A stretch of 64,000 nt of DNA, from contig CACNMX010000004.1 in NCBI GenBank assembly GCA_902621675.1, forward strand, positions 1 to 64,000. The letters run 5' to 3'. Numbering within the stretch: the first letter of the stretch is position 1; every line of letters begins with the position of its first letter. Positions 32,332 to 42,268 of the stretch are shown here, piece by piece. The translations under genes and the position numbers were made by a program. The DNA is from an uncultured Prochlorococcus sp. GTDB taxonomy: Bacteria > Cyanobacteriota > Cyanobacteriia > PCC-6307 > Cyanobiaceae. The notes under the pieces are model-generated. The model had not been told where the DNA came from, made no database searches, and saw nothing but the letters and a program-made list of their open reading frames with translations.

Positions 32332-32736
32332 TTGAGTAAAAATATGAAAAATAAATTAACCTTTTTATTCGATGGTGGTTGTCCACTTTGTTTGAGAGAA
32401 ACAAATTTTCTTAAAAAAAGAGATACCTTAAATCAAATTGCATTTATAGATATTAATAGTAAAGACTATGATCAAAGTCTTTTTAATGACATCTCATATT
32501 CAGAAGCTATGTCAAACCTGCATGGGATTATTGAAAATGGTGAAATTATTAGGGGACTAGATGTACTTGCATATTCTTATGAATTAGTTGGTTTAGGTTG
32601 GGTTTATTATCCCTTGAAGATTAAGCTCTTTTCCCCATTATTGAGATTGGTTTACAGATATTGGGCAAAATATAGACTTCAAATTACAGGTAGATCCGAT
32701 ATTGAAAAACTTTGTACCTCACAATGTGAACAATGA
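32332..32736 (+). CDS. thiol-disulfide oxidoreductase DCC family protein
   Basis: TFLFDGGCPLCLRETNFLKKRD with DxxCPLC-type motif; about 130 aa. Confidence 0.88.
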   Translation: MSKNMKNKLTFLFDGGCPLCLRETNFLKKRDTLNQIAFIDINSKDYDQSLFNDISYSEAMSNLHGIIENGEIIRGLDVLAYSYELVGLGWVYYPLKIKLFSPLLRLVYRYWAKYRLQITGRSDIEKLCTSQCEQ

Positions 32737-32975
32737 ATATGGAAAGTATCGATATAGACAGAATAATAGAAATGTGTTGGGAAGATAGAACACCCTTTGA
32801 AGCTATCGAGTATCAATTTGGTTTAAAAGAGGAAGATGCGATAAAAATTATGCGTCAAAATCTTAAACCCAAATCTTTCAAAGTCTGGAGAAAGAGAGTT
32901 TCGGGAAGAAATACAAAACATATGGCCCTTAAAGATTCAACTAGATTTAAATCTACTCATAAAAGAAAATTATAA
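32733..32975 (+). CDS. TIGR03643-like small protein
   Basis: IDRIIEMCWEDRTPFEAIEYQFGLKEEDAIKIMRQNLKPKSFKVWRKRVSGRNTKH. Overlaps the upstream gene by 4 nt. Confidence 0.75.
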   Translation: MNMESIDIDRIIEMCWEDRTPFEAIEYQFGLKEEDAIKIMRQNLKPKSFKVWRKRVSGRNTKHMALKDSTRFKSTHKRKL

Positions 32976-32978
32976 ATT

Positions 32979-33110
32979 TTGAAAAATCTTTCTACTAAAA
33001 CTTGTCCTGTTTGCAATAGGCCATTTGAGTGGCGTAAAAAATGGAAAAACTGTTGGGATGATGTTATCTACTGTTCAAAAAGATGCAGTAACAGGAAGTC
33101 GCAAAGATGA
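32979..33110 (+). CDS. DUF2256-like Cys-rich mini-protein (43 aa)
   Basis: TTG-start ORF missed by the track: [43 protein letters not shown]; CxxC...CxxxC. Stop overlaps the next gene's ATG. Confidence 0.8.
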   Translation: MKNLSTKTCPVCNRPFEWRKKWKNCWDDVIYCSKRCSNRKSQR

Positions 33111-34597
33111 AACAAATATCAATAATTTTCCCCAATCAACTTTTTAGAGAAAGCCCAATCTTAAAAATAAATTGTGAAGTTTTGCTTTTGGAAGACTCAT
33201 TATTTTTTGGAAATGATAAATTTCATAAATTAATTAACCATAAAAATAAGTTAGTTTTTCATAGAGCATCTATGCTCGCTTATAAAAATTATTTAGAAAT
33301 ATCTGGCTTTAAAGTTTTATATATCGAAAACAAGAATAATGTTTCTACAGTTGATCACTTATCGGAAATTATTAAAAATAAATATCAGAAAATAAATCTC
33401 ATTGACCCTCATGATTTTTTAATAATGAAGAGGATTAATAATTTTGTTGAAAGTAATAATTTAGCTTTAAATATTTTGCCTTCTCCTATGTTTATGAGCA
33501 GTGAAGATTTAAAAGATTTATTTGCATCAAATACAAAAAAACCTCTTATGGGGAGATTTTATGAGAATCAAAGAAAGAGCCAAAAGATATTAGTTAATCC
33601 TGATGATACACCTGAAGGTGGTAAATGGAGTTTCGATGAAATGAACAGAAAAAAATTACCAAAAAAAATAAATATACCCGATACACCTAAATTACAAAAA
33701 AATAAATTTGTAGTTAATGCAGAAAGGTCATTAGCCAATTTTGATATTGAGTTTATTGGAGAAAGTAACAACTTTTTATATCCAACTAATTTTGAAGAGG
33801 CAGATGCATGGTTAAATGATTTTTTTAAACATAGATTTTTCTTATTTGGAGATTATGAGGATGCTATTTCTAAAGAAAATTCTTTTTTATGGCACAGTTT
33901 ACTTTCTCCTCTTTTAAATAGCGGCTTATTAACCCCAGATGTAGTAGTAAATAAAGCATTACTTTTTGCAAAAAATAATAATGTTCCTATTAACTCTTTA
34001 GAGGGTTTTATTCGTCAAATTATTGGATGGAGAGAATTTATTTGCCTCGTCTATAAAAAGTACGGAACAAAGATGCGAAATAGTAATTTTTGGAATTTTG
34101 AAGATAAGCCAATTCCAAAATCTTTTTATCAAGGAAATACAGGAATTGAACCAGTAGACGTTGTTATAAGAAATATTATTAAATTTGGTTATTGTCATCA
34201 TATTGAGCGGCTAATGATTGTTGGCAACTTTATGCTTCTATGTAGAATTCACCCCAACCAAGTTTATAAATGGTTTATGGAAATGTTTATTGATTCCTAT
34301 GATTGGGTTATGGTCCCAAATGTTTACGGAATGAGTCAGTTTAGTGATGGAGGTATCTTTTCAACAAAGCCATATATATCAAGCTCTAATTATGTAAAGA
34401 AAATGTCTAATTTCAAAAGTGGCCCATGGTGTGAAATATGGGATGGCTTATTTTGGAAATTTATTAAAGATAATGAAAGCTTTTTTAGAAAGCAATATCG
34501 TCTGGCAATGTTAACGAGAAATCTCGATAAAATGTCAGAGGATAAATTAAATAATCACTTAAAAACGGCCGATAAATTTTTAAGAGATATTCAATAA
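33107..34597 (+). CDS. deoxyribodipyrimidine photolyase-related protein (prokaryotic 6-4 photolyase / DPRP family)
   Basis: [78 protein letters not shown]. Confidence 0.9.
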   Translation: MKQISIIFPNQLFRESPILKINCEVLLLEDSLFFGNDKFHKLINHKNKLVFHRASMLAYKNYLEISGFKVLYIENKNNVSTVDHLSEIIKNKYQKINLIDPHDFLIMKRINNFVESNNLALNILPSPMFMSSEDLKDLFASNTKKPLMGRFYENQRKSQKILVNPDDTPEGGKWSFDEMNRKKLPKKINIPDTPKLQKNKFVVNAERSLANFDIEFIGESNNFLYPTNFEEADAWLNDFFKHRFFLFGDYEDAISKENSFLWHSLLSPLLNSGLLTPDVVVNKALLFAKNNNVPINSLEGFIRQIIGWREFICLVYKKYGTKMRNSNFWNFEDKPIPKSFYQGNTGIEPVDVVIRNIIKFGYCHHIERLMIVGNFMLLCRIHPNQVYKWFMEMFIDSYDWVMVPNVYGMSQFSDGGIFSTKPYISSSNYVKKMSNFKSGPWCEIWDGLFWKFIKDNESFFRKQYRLAMLTRNLDKMSEDKLNNHLKTADKFLRDIQ

Positions 34598-34702
34598 ATT
34601 AAGAGTAATAACCTACAGTTGTCTTTGAAAAATTAAAAGAATATTATGTTACGAAGAAATATTAATTACGGATGTTAACTTAGAAAAAATTAGATTTATC
34701 TA

Positions 34703-34882
34703 ATGGAAATTGGAACACTTTTTTTAAAAAGTAATTCGACGGGAATTATCACTTTTTCTGAATTAGATTGGATAACTACCCATCAATCTAATTTCACTAG
34801 GCTGGAGGAATCGATAGCAATTAAATTAGGCAGAATGCTTGATGCAGGATCTATCAATATTGGTTGCCGTTTGAAATCCTGA
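34703..34882 (+). CDS. conserved hypothetical small protein (59 aa)
   Basis: Below track cutoff: MEIGTLFLKSNSTGIITFSELDWITTHQSNFTRLEESIAIKLGRMLDAGSINIGCRLKS. Confidence 0.65.
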   Translation: MEIGTLFLKSNSTGIITFSELDWITTHQSNFTRLEESIAIKLGRMLDAGSINIGCRLKS

Positions 34883-34901
34883 ATAAGTTTTTATTTTAAT
34901 A

Positions 34902-35045
34902 ATGAAGTATCAAAAAGAGAAAAAAATATTTTTTCGGGAAAGAATCCATTCTTTAAATATCTTTCTTTTTTTAGGATTTAATCTTTCACTTATTTCTATC
35001 TTAGGTTTTATTTGGTTTAATTCTGCAATTGAAAAAGTAGTTTAA
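34902..35045 (+). CDS. hypothetical single-TM small protein (47 aa)
   Basis: MKYQKEKKIFFRERIHSLNISFFLGFNLSLISILGFIWFNSAIEKVV; basic N-terminus plus one hydrophobic helix. Confidence 0.45.
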   Translation: MKYQKEKKIFFRERIHSLNIFLFLGFNLSLISILGFIWFNSAIEKVV

Positions 35046-35096
35046 ATTTTTGAATTTTTTGTATATTAAAGTTATATTTAAAAAATTAATTATATT

Positions 35097-36413
35097 TTGA
35101 GCATAGGATATTTACAAAGAAAGGCAGCTTGGGAAATTTTATTAAAAGTTAGTTCTGGTGATTTTTCTGATCATGCTCTTGAAAAGGTTTTAAAAAATTA
35201 TCAATTTAATCCTCTTGATATAGCTTTTATTACGGAATTATCTTTTGGATGCATAAGGTATAGAAAATTTCTTGATCTTTGGACGGATCATACATCAAAA
35301 ATTACTCATAAAAAGCAGCCTCCAAAGTTAAGATGGCTTCTACATATAGGTTTGTATCAACTATTGAAAATGGATAAAATTCCATTTCCTGCTGCTATTT
35401 CTACCACTGTAGAAGTAGCTAAAAAAACAGATTTAAATGCTTTAGCGGGAACTGTTAATGCGATATTGAGAAATGCATCAAGAAAATTAGAACAAAAAAT
35501 CTTTCCAGAATTATCTTCTGATAGAAAAGAAAGAATTTCATATCTTGAATCATTTCCATTATGGCTTGTGAAGGATCTTTGTAAATGGGTCGGCAATAGC
35601 GAGGGTGAAAATATCATTAAGGCATTTAATAAAAAACCATCAATTGATTTGAGAATTAACCAATTAAAAACTAATTTAGATAACTTTTTGAGAGTACTTC
35701 ATGAAAATAATATTGATGCTGAAATTATTAATGATTTACATAATGGAATTACTTTAAAATCTAATCCAAGATCTATAAAAAATTTACCAGGGTATAGTGA
35801 TGGACTTTGGACAATTCAAGATAGATCTTCTCAGTGGATAGCACCTCTTTTAAATCCAAAAGAAGGTGAAAAGATTTTAGATGCTTGTGCAGCTCCAGGA
35901 AGTAAGTCTACTCACCTTGCAGAATTAACAAATGATAGTGCTGAAATCATTGCGGTAGATAGATCAGCAAAAAGATTGAAAATACTGCAATCAAATTTAG
36001 AAAGGTTAAATTTGAAATCTGTTAATACCCTTAAGGCTGATGCTACGAGTTTGATTGAATTAAATCCTAAGTTTATATCTTATTTTGATAAGATTTTATT
36101 AGATGCTCCATGCTCAGGCATTGGAACCCTTTCCAGGAATCCAGATTCTAGATGGTCTTTAAGTAAAGAAAAAATAAAATCTTTAACTTTATTACAGGAA
36201 AAACTTTTGGAGAGCATTTTCCCTCTTTTGAAAAAAGATGGCACTTTAGTTTATTCAACTTGTACTATTTGTCCCGACGAAAATAATCTATTAATTGAAA
36301 GATTTATTGAAAAAAACAAAACTTTAAAATTGGTTAGCCAAAAGCAAATTTTACCTAGCTTGGATTATCCTGGTGATGGATTTTATTCTGCAATAATTTC
36401 TTATAAATCTTAA
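35097..36413 (+). CDS. rsmB: 16S rRNA (cytosine(967)-C(5))-methyltransferase
   Basis: NusB-like N-terminal domain, LDACAAPGSKSTHLAEL, ILLDAPCSGIGTLSRNPDSRW, VYSTCTICPDEN. TTG start. Confidence 0.94.
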   Translation: MSIGYLQRKAAWEILLKVSSGDFSDHALEKVLKNYQFNPLDIAFITELSFGCIRYRKFLDLWTDHTSKITHKKQPPKLRWLLHIGLYQLLKMDKIPFPAAISTTVEVAKKTDLNALAGTVNAILRNASRKLEQKIFPELSSDRKERISYLESFPLWLVKDLCKWVGNSEGENIIKAFNKKPSIDLRINQLKTNLDNFLRVLHENNIDAEIINDLHNGITLKSNPRSIKNLPGYSDGLWTIQDRSSQWIAPLLNPKEGEKILDACAAPGSKSTHLAELTNDSAEIIAVDRSAKRLKILQSNLERLNLKSVNTLKADATSLIELNPKFISYFDKILLDAPCSGIGTLSRNPDSRWSLSKEKIKSLTLLQEKLLESIFPLLKKDGTLVYSTCTICPDENNLLIERFIEKNKTLKLVSQKQILPSLDYPGDGFYSAIISYKS

Positions 36414-36422
36414 AAATATAAT

Positions 36423-38201
36423 TTATTTTTTAATTGGAATTTTATAAATTTCAGATATGAACTTCTTCCATAAATAAGCTGCGTTCCCACTAGATAATTC
36501 AGATTCCTTATTATTGTCGTAACCTATCCAGACCCCTGTTGTAAGGTTATCAATGGAACCAATAAACCAGAGATCTTTATTTCCATCAGATGTTCCTGTT
36601 TTCCCAAAAATTTTCTTTCCTTTTATAGAGGCTGCTTTTGAAGTTCCTTCTTTTACAGATTTTTCAAGAAGTTTATTTATTTTCTTGTTTATTTTTAAAT
36701 CTAATATTTTCTTGGAAATAGATTTATTTTCCCAAATGGGTTGTTTTTTAAATGATTCTATTTTTTCTATGATTTCAGGGCTTTGAATCTTCCCATTATT
36801 GTTTATTGCAGAATATGCATTTGTGATGTTTAAAAGATTATCTCCGTAGGCGCCAATAGCTAATGATGGGAATTCCTCAAACTCTTGCTCGTAACCTAAT
36901 CCAAATGAATTCGCTAAATTAATAATATTTTTTAAGCCGATTTTTTTTGTTATTGATATTGGAACGATATTTGATGAACTTTTAAATGATTCAATCAAAG
37001 ATATTGGACCTTTATAGTCTTCTGAAAAATTTTTTGGGCAATAACTTTCCCAGCATCTTGGTAAGTCTTCAAATTTATCACTTAATTTTATTCCTTCTAT
37101 TAATGCAGCAGCATAAGGGATTATTTTAAAAGTAGAACCTAAAGGTCTTACAGATGAAATCACTCTATTGTATTCATTAATTGATGGATTTTTGCTGGTT
37201 ATCATTGTCCTAATTAGTCCTGTGTTTGATTCGATAGATAACAGAGCAAATTCAAGTTCTTTAGGCCCTGCGTATCTTGATATTTTTTGACCTTTTTCTT
37301 GCCAATCTTTGTTGATAGAAGATTTAATTCTTAAAAACTTATAATCATTTTTACTTCCAATTATTTTATCTGTTTCCTGTAGAATAAAGTTTATCAGTAA
37401 TTTATCATCTAAAAAATTATCAGCTGTTTGATAATGTAACTTTATTTTTTCTTTAATAGCCTTATTCTTATTTGCAAGAGAAATATATCCATCAACATAC
37501 ATTGATTCAAGAACTTTATTTCTATTTTTAATAGCAAGTTCTAAATTTAGATAAGGTGAATAAATTGATGGAGCTGGAGCTAATCCTGCAATTAATGCGA
37601 TCTCTGATAATGTCAATTCTTCTATAAATTTTCCAAAATAAACTTGGGCAGCCTCGTCTACACCGTATGCTCCTGATCCTAGATAAATATTATTTAAATA
37701 TAATTTTAAAATTTGATTTTTGTTATATCTAAATTCAAGTATGAATGATATAAATATTTCTTTGATTTTTCTTTGAAAATTTAAATCATTATTTAGAAAA
37801 AGTAATCTAGCAACTTGTTGTGTAATCGTACTTCCTCCCTCTTTAACATAACCACTTCTAATATTTTGAATAAGAGCACGTGAAATACTTTTTAAATCTA
37901 TTCCATTATGTTTATAAAATCTTTTATCCTCAGAAGATATAAAAGAATGTTTAAGAAAAAATGGAATTTTATGATGGCTATTATCTATTTCAAATTTGCG
38001 GCTTAATTTGCTTAGTATCTTATTATCAGAAGATGATATTACGTAAGAATATTTGGTTTCCCGAGACTTTTTATTTTTAGAAACGTCGAATTTTAAGGTA
38101 TTAAATATTAGATTAAAAAAATAAAAAGATATTCCAGAAAAAATTAATATTGGAATTATTAAAACAAAAGATTTGAATTTAATCTTTTGCACCTTAAGCA
38201 A
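36423..38201 (-). CDS. penicillin-binding protein 1A family (transglycosylase/transpeptidase)
   Basis: SSEDKRFYKHNGIDLKSISRA, GGSTITQQVARLLF, SSNIVP (SxN) and GKTGTSDGNKDLWF (KTG). Confidence 0.92.
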   Translation of the reverse strand: MLKVQKIKFKSFVLIIPILIFSGISFYFFNLIFNTLKFDVSKNKKSRETKYSYVISSSDNKILSKLSRKFEIDNSHHKIPFFLKHSFISSEDKRFYKHNGIDLKSISRALIQNIRSGYVKEGGSTITQQVARLLFLNNDLNFQRKIKEIFISFILEFRYNKNQILKLYLNNIYLGSGAYGVDEAAQVYFGKFIEELTLSEIALIAGLAPAPSIYSPYLNLELAIKNRNKVLESMYVDGYISLANKNKAIKEKIKLHYQTADNFLDDKLLINFILQETDKIIGSKNDYKFLRIKSSINKDWQEKGQKISRYAGPKELEFALLSIESNTGLIRTMITSKNPSINEYNRVISSVRPLGSTFKIIPYAAALIEGIKLSDKFEDLPRCWESYCPKNFSEDYKGPISLIESFKSSSNIVPISITKKIGLKNIINLANSFGLGYEQEFEEFPSLAIGAYGDNLLNITNAYSAINNNGKIQSPEIIEKIESFKKQPIWENKSISKKILDLKINKKINKLLEKSVKEGTSKAASIKGKKIFGKTGTSDGNKDLWFIGSIDNLTTGVWIGYDNNKESELSSGNAAYLWKKFISEIYKIPIKK

Positions 38202-39141
38202 CTAAAAAACTATGTCCTATCGCTAAAGCTGTGACTAGCATCCCAGTTATAAGGAACGGTTGGGCACTTGCTTGATATTTGACATCAAACTTTAGAGGAT
38301 CTCTTAGTAACCACATATCTTGAAATGTAATTTGTGGAATTACCAATAAAACTAAAATTACGGAGGCTAAATGTTGACCAATAATGACTAATACTACAAC
38401 CATTGCTAATTGAAAAATATCAATCAGTCCTGCACTTATTCTACTTGCATTTTTAATTCCAAATACTACTGGTAGAGAATTTAAGCCTAGCTTTGAGTCT
38501 CCTTCAACACTTTTGAAATCATTAATAACAGCAATTCCAAGTCCTGAGAGGCTATAAGCAAGTGTTAGTATCGCGGTCACGATTGTTAATTTCCCAAACA
38601 AGGCTTGTCCTGCCCACCAAGGTAAAGCTATATAAGATGCTCCTAATGCATAATTTCCAAGCCAACCATTCTGTTTTAATTTGAGTGGTGGAGCAGAATA
38701 TATATAACTAACAAAGGAACCTCCCAATGCCAAAAGTAAGACGGAGGGGAAGCTGTGCTTAGCATATAAATCTAATAGAAAAGCAACTATTAAACCCGCT
38801 ATAAGTAATACCCAGATTTGTATTTTTACATCTTTAATTGAAATCTTACCAGAAGGAATTGGTCTATTTGGTTCATTAATTGCATCAATTTCTTTATCAA
38901 AAAAATCATTTATGGTTTGGGTATAACCAGCCAGAAGCGGTCCACTCATCAACATACATGCTAATGAAGCTAGAACATTACTAAATGTCCACTCAAAATT
39001 CCCACTTGCAGCTGCTCCACAAATAACTCCCCATATCAAAGGGATCCACGTTATGGGTTTCATTAACTGTATACGGAGTTTCCATATACTTGATGTTTCA
39101 GAGGCACCCTTAATTCCTAATAGTTGTTTTGGATCATTCAC
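38194..39141 (-). CDS. chlG: chlorophyll synthase (chlorophyll a synthetase)
   Basis: MKPITWIPLIWGVICGAAASGNFEW, GYTQTINDFFDKEIDAINEPNRPIPSG, SYIYSAPPLKLKQNGW. Confidence 0.96.
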   Translation of the reverse strand: MNDPKQLLGIKGASETSSIWKLRIQLMKPITWIPLIWGVICGAAASGNFEWTFSNVLASLACMLMSGPLLAGYTQTINDFFDKEIDAINEPNRPIPSGKISIKDVKIQIWVLLIAGLIVAFLLDLYAKHSFPSVLLLALGGSFVSYIYSAPPLKLKQNGWLGNYALGASYIALPWWAGQALFGKLTIVTAILTLAYSLSGLGIAVINDFKSVEGDSKLGLNSLPVVFGIKNASRISAGLIDIFQLAMVVVLVIIGQHLASVILVLLVIPQITFQDMWLLRDPLKFDVKYQASAQPFLITGMLVTALAIGHSFLVA

Positions 39142-39149
39142 TTTACTTT

Positions 39150-39374
39150 TTAACCTTTCTCAATTTCTTCTGGGAAAAACCAATTTTGCTCACCATTCTG
39201 AAATTTTGCGGTGATCCCAATACTTCTACCGTCTGTCATTTTATAGCCTGTTATTAACGCTTTAGGATTCGAGGATATTTGATCGATTAATTTAGCTGGT
39301 AGTCTATCTTTTACTTTGTTAATGTTAATTTTGATTTTACTACCGATTTTAGGTAATAATTTTGTTTCAGCCAT
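39150..39374 (-). CDS. DUF2862 family protein
   Basis: KIGSKIKININKVKDRLPAKLIDQI, GYKMTDGRSIGITAKFQNGEQNWFFPEEIE. Confidence 0.75.
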   Translation of the reverse strand: MAETKLLPKIGSKIKININKVKDRLPAKLIDQISSNPKALITGYKMTDGRSIGITAKFQNGEQNWFFPEEIEKG

Positions 39375-39433
39375 AAGAGGTAAAATGGAAGCTATTATGC
39401 AAGATTAACAGCATTTGGACAATTTTTACTAAA

Positions 39434-40204
39434 ATGGTAGCTCTTCGTTTAATTCCTTGTTTAGATGTCGCCCATGGCAGAGTGGTTAAAGGTGTAAATT
39501 TTGTTAACTTGAAAGACTCAGGTGATCCTGTTGAATTGGCTTGTAGGTATTCTGATGAGGGCGCAGATGAATTAGTATTCTTAGATATTAGAGCTAGTGT
39601 AGAAAATAGAAATACATTAGTTGACCTTGTCTCTAGGACCGCAAAATCCGTAAAAATTCCATTTACAGTAGGTGGAGGAATAGATTCTGTTTCTTCAATT
39701 AATAATCTTTTAAGAGCTGGAGCGGACAAAGTGAGTTTGAATTCTTCTGCTGTTAGAAATCCAGGTTTAATTTCTAAAAGTTCCAGAGAATTTGGTAATC
39801 AATGTATTGTGATAGCAATTGATGCTAAAAGAAAAGTTAATAAGATTGATGAATGGGAGGTATATGTTAAAGGAGGGAGAGAAAATACTGGAATAGATGT
39901 ATTAAGTTGGGCAAAGAAAGTTGAGGAGTTAGGCGCAGGGGAAATTTTGCTTACTTCAATGGATGGTGATGGCACGCAGAATGGATATGATTTAAATCTG
40001 ACTGAATCTGTTACGAATATTGTTAATATCCCAGTGATTGCTTCTGGAGGAGCAGGTTGTTTAGAAGATATCTATGATGTTTTCAATGAAGGCAAGGCAT
40101 CTGCGGCACTTTTAGCATCACTACTTCATGATAAGAAACTTTCTTTAAGAGAAATAAAGACTTTCCTTTTCGAAAAAAAACTTCCAATTAGACCATATGA
40201 ATAA
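39434..40204 (+). CDS. hisF: imidazole glycerol phosphate synthase subunit HisF
   Basis: [57 protein letters not shown]. Confidence 0.98.
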   Translation: MVALRLIPCLDVAHGRVVKGVNFVNLKDSGDPVELACRYSDEGADELVFLDIRASVENRNTLVDLVSRTAKSVKIPFTVGGGIDSVSSINNLLRAGADKVSLNSSAVRNPGLISKSSREFGNQCIVIAIDAKRKVNKIDEWEVYVKGGRENTGIDVLSWAKKVEELGAGEILLTSMDGDGTQNGYDLNLTESVTNIVNIPVIASGGAGCLEDIYDVFNEGKASAALLASLLHDKKLSLREIKTFLFEKKLPIRPYE

Positions 40205-40248
40205 AAAATTTAATTTGATACCAAAAAAAATAAGTTAAAAATTTAAAA

Positions 40249-40950
40249 ATGAAATTCACAAAAACTATCGAAGTCAAAAATATATTTAATAAAATTTCTT
40301 ATAAATATGACTTTTTAAATAATCTATTAAGTTTTGGGCTGCACAAATTATGGAAAAGGAAATTAGTTAATTTATTGGAACCTTTAAATGGTGAAGATTG
40401 GGCAGATTTATGCTGTGGAAGTGGCGATTTAGCATTCTTAATTTCTGAGAGAGTTAGTCCAAGGGGTTCAATTACTGGGATTGACAGTGCAGAAGATATT
40501 TTAAATATTGCAAAAAAAAAATCAGAGCTTAAAAAAAATAAATTTATTAAGTGGGAAATTAAAGATGTATTAGAAATTAATGATTATTCAAAAAATTTTG
40601 ATGGGATTTGCATGTCATATGGACTTAGAAACTTGAATAATGTTGAGGGAGGAATAAAAAAAGTTTTTGATCTTTTGAAGGATAATGGAAGGGCAGGATT
40701 TTTGGATTTTAATCACTCAACAAGAAATTCTTTATCCAATATTTTTCAGAAAATTTATTTGAGATTAATTGTAGTAACTATTTCGCGGATTTTTAATTTA
40801 GGCCCAGAGTACGCATATATTGAAAAAAGTATTAGTAATTTTCCAAAGAAAAATGTGCTTATAAATATTGCTAAGGAAGTTGGATTTAAAAAAGCTGAAT
40901 ATAGGACTATTTGTGGGGGGCAAATGGGAATACTAATTTTAATTAAATAA
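40249..40950 (+). CDS. menG: demethylphylloquinone/ubiquinone methyltransferase (UbiE/MenG)
   Basis: NKISYKYDFLNNLLSFGLHKLWKRKLV, DLCCGSGDLAF, YGLRNLNNVEGGIKKVFDLLK. Confidence 0.93.
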   Translation: MKFTKTIEVKNIFNKISYKYDFLNNLLSFGLHKLWKRKLVNLLEPLNGEDWADLCCGSGDLAFLISERVSPRGSITGIDSAEDILNIAKKKSELKKNKFIKWEIKDVLEINDYSKNFDGICMSYGLRNLNNVEGGIKKVFDLLKDNGRAGFLDFNHSTRNSLSNIFQKIYLRLIVVTISRIFNLGPEYAYIEKSISNFPKKNVLINIAKEVGFKKAEYRTICGGQMGILILIK

Positions 40951-40955
40951 AGAAT

Positions 40956-41441
40956 TTAGTTTTTTATTTTTCTCCAACAAAAAGAACATTTACCCCATCT
41001 TTTGATTTCGCCCTCAGGAGTAGGGGAATTACAAAGAGTACAAATGCACATATTATTTTGATTGATTCTACTTGGATGCTTTGCCCAAACTATCTTTGCA
41101 TTAGTAGCTTTGATATTTTTATTTTTAATTTCATAATTTTGTATTATTTTTATTTCATTCAAATTTATTCCAATTTTCTCGATTCTCTCTTTTAATTTAT
41201 GCTTGTTATAGATTAAAGCTTGACGCCACTGTGGATGATTTACTGCAATAGTAAGTATTTTTTTTTCAATATTTAATGGTTTACATTCTTGAAATAGTTC
41301 AAAGCCGATTAAGTTCTTCCAGTTTTCGTTGATTTTAGTAAGTTTATCTAAGTCTCCGCAGGATTTTTTGAAATTATCAAGGCAATTTTTTAATCGATGT
41401 GGATTTCTTCTATTCACTATTGGCAAATACTTTTTATCCAA
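40956..41441 (-). CDS. DUF721-like protein with C-terminal zinc ribbon-like motif
   Basis: WKNLIGFELFQECKPLNIEKKILTIAVNHPQWRQAL (DciA/DUF721-like) and CTLCNSP...WGKCSFCW. Confidence 0.7.
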   Translation of the reverse strand: MDKKYLPIVNRRNPHRLKNCLDNFKKSCGDLDKLTKINENWKNLIGFELFQECKPLNIEKKILTIAVNHPQWRQALIYNKHKLKERIEKIGINLNEIKIIQNYEIKNKNIKATNAKIVWAKHPSRINQNNMCICTLCNSPTPEGEIKRWGKCSFCWRKIKN

Positions 41442-41516
41442 TTTGTAAAATTTACTTATTAAGACTAAAGTTAATCTAATCTTTTAAAAGATGCTCGTTG
41501 TTTTAATAAAAAATTT

Positions 41517-42266
41517 GTGAAAGTTATTGGACCTGCAGCTAAGACAGTTTTTTATTTAAAAAAAATTCAGGGTCAATATCCAACCTGGACACTTCATTAC
41601 AAAATAAAATGTAAAAGTACCGAAAATGAGCTAACAAACTTGCTCGAATATTTTGAAATAAAGAAAAACCAGCCAGTAGCGATAATCGCAAGAGAGCAGT
41701 TCTCAGGGGTTGGCCAAAATTCAAAAACTTGGGTTTCTCCAAAAGGCGGGATTTGGTTAAGTGCAGCTTACCCAATATTTTCAAAGGAATTTGAATATCA
41801 AATATTTAATTTGTCTTTAGGAATTAAGTTATGTGAAATGCTTAGACAAGAGAATATAAATGTTTGTTTGAAATGGCCAAATGATATTTTTTTTGGTTCA
41901 AAAAAGTTGATTGGATTTTTACCAAGGGTTATAACAAGAGGCAAAAAAATTATCTATGCAAGATTAGGACTTGGCATGAATGTTTTAAATTACACCCCAT
42001 CAGAAGGTATTTCATTATCAAAAATACTTCAAACTAAGAATATTAATGAACATTATTGGACAGCCAAAGTTCTTAAAGCTTTTCATGATTCAATTGAATG
42101 TAACAAGAAAAAAGAATATGTGATTAAATCTGCAAATAAGTTTATTAATAAAAGTTTTTTACCTAGTGGTTATTGTCCTGATTCATGGAAAATTAAAGAT
42201 ATTGATTCAAATGGTAATTTAAGAATTGAAAATGAAACTCAACTGATGTTAATTAGAAGGTTTTGA
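41517..42266 (+). CDS. birA: biotin--[acetyl-CoA-carboxylase] ligase
   Basis: IAREQFSGVGQNSKTWVSPKGGIWLSA, NVCLKWPNDIFFGSKKLIGFL, GLGMNVLN. Confidence 0.88.
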   Translation: MKVIGPAAKTVFYLKKIQGQYPTWTLHYKIKCKSTENELTNLLEYFEIKKNQPVAIIAREQFSGVGQNSKTWVSPKGGIWLSAAYPIFSKEFEYQIFNLSLGIKLCEMLRQENINVCLKWPNDIFFGSKKLIGFLPRVITRGKKIIYARLGLGMNVLNYTPSEGISLSKILQTKNINEHYWTAKVLKAFHDSIECNKKKEYVIKSANKFINKSFLPSGYCPDSWKIKDIDSNGNLRIENETQLMLIRRF

Positions 42267-42268
42267 AT

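Noticed and set aside
39470-39495. tRNA-Ser/Leu-like D-arm string GCCCATGGCAGAGTGGTTAAAGG
   Set aside because: It lies inside hisF and encodes the conserved [13 protein letters not shown] motif; no acceptor/T-arm partner is present.
39367-39729. 120-aa minus-strand ORF
   Set aside because: Overlaps the start of hisF antisense and overlaps the DUF2862 gene start; no family resemblance.
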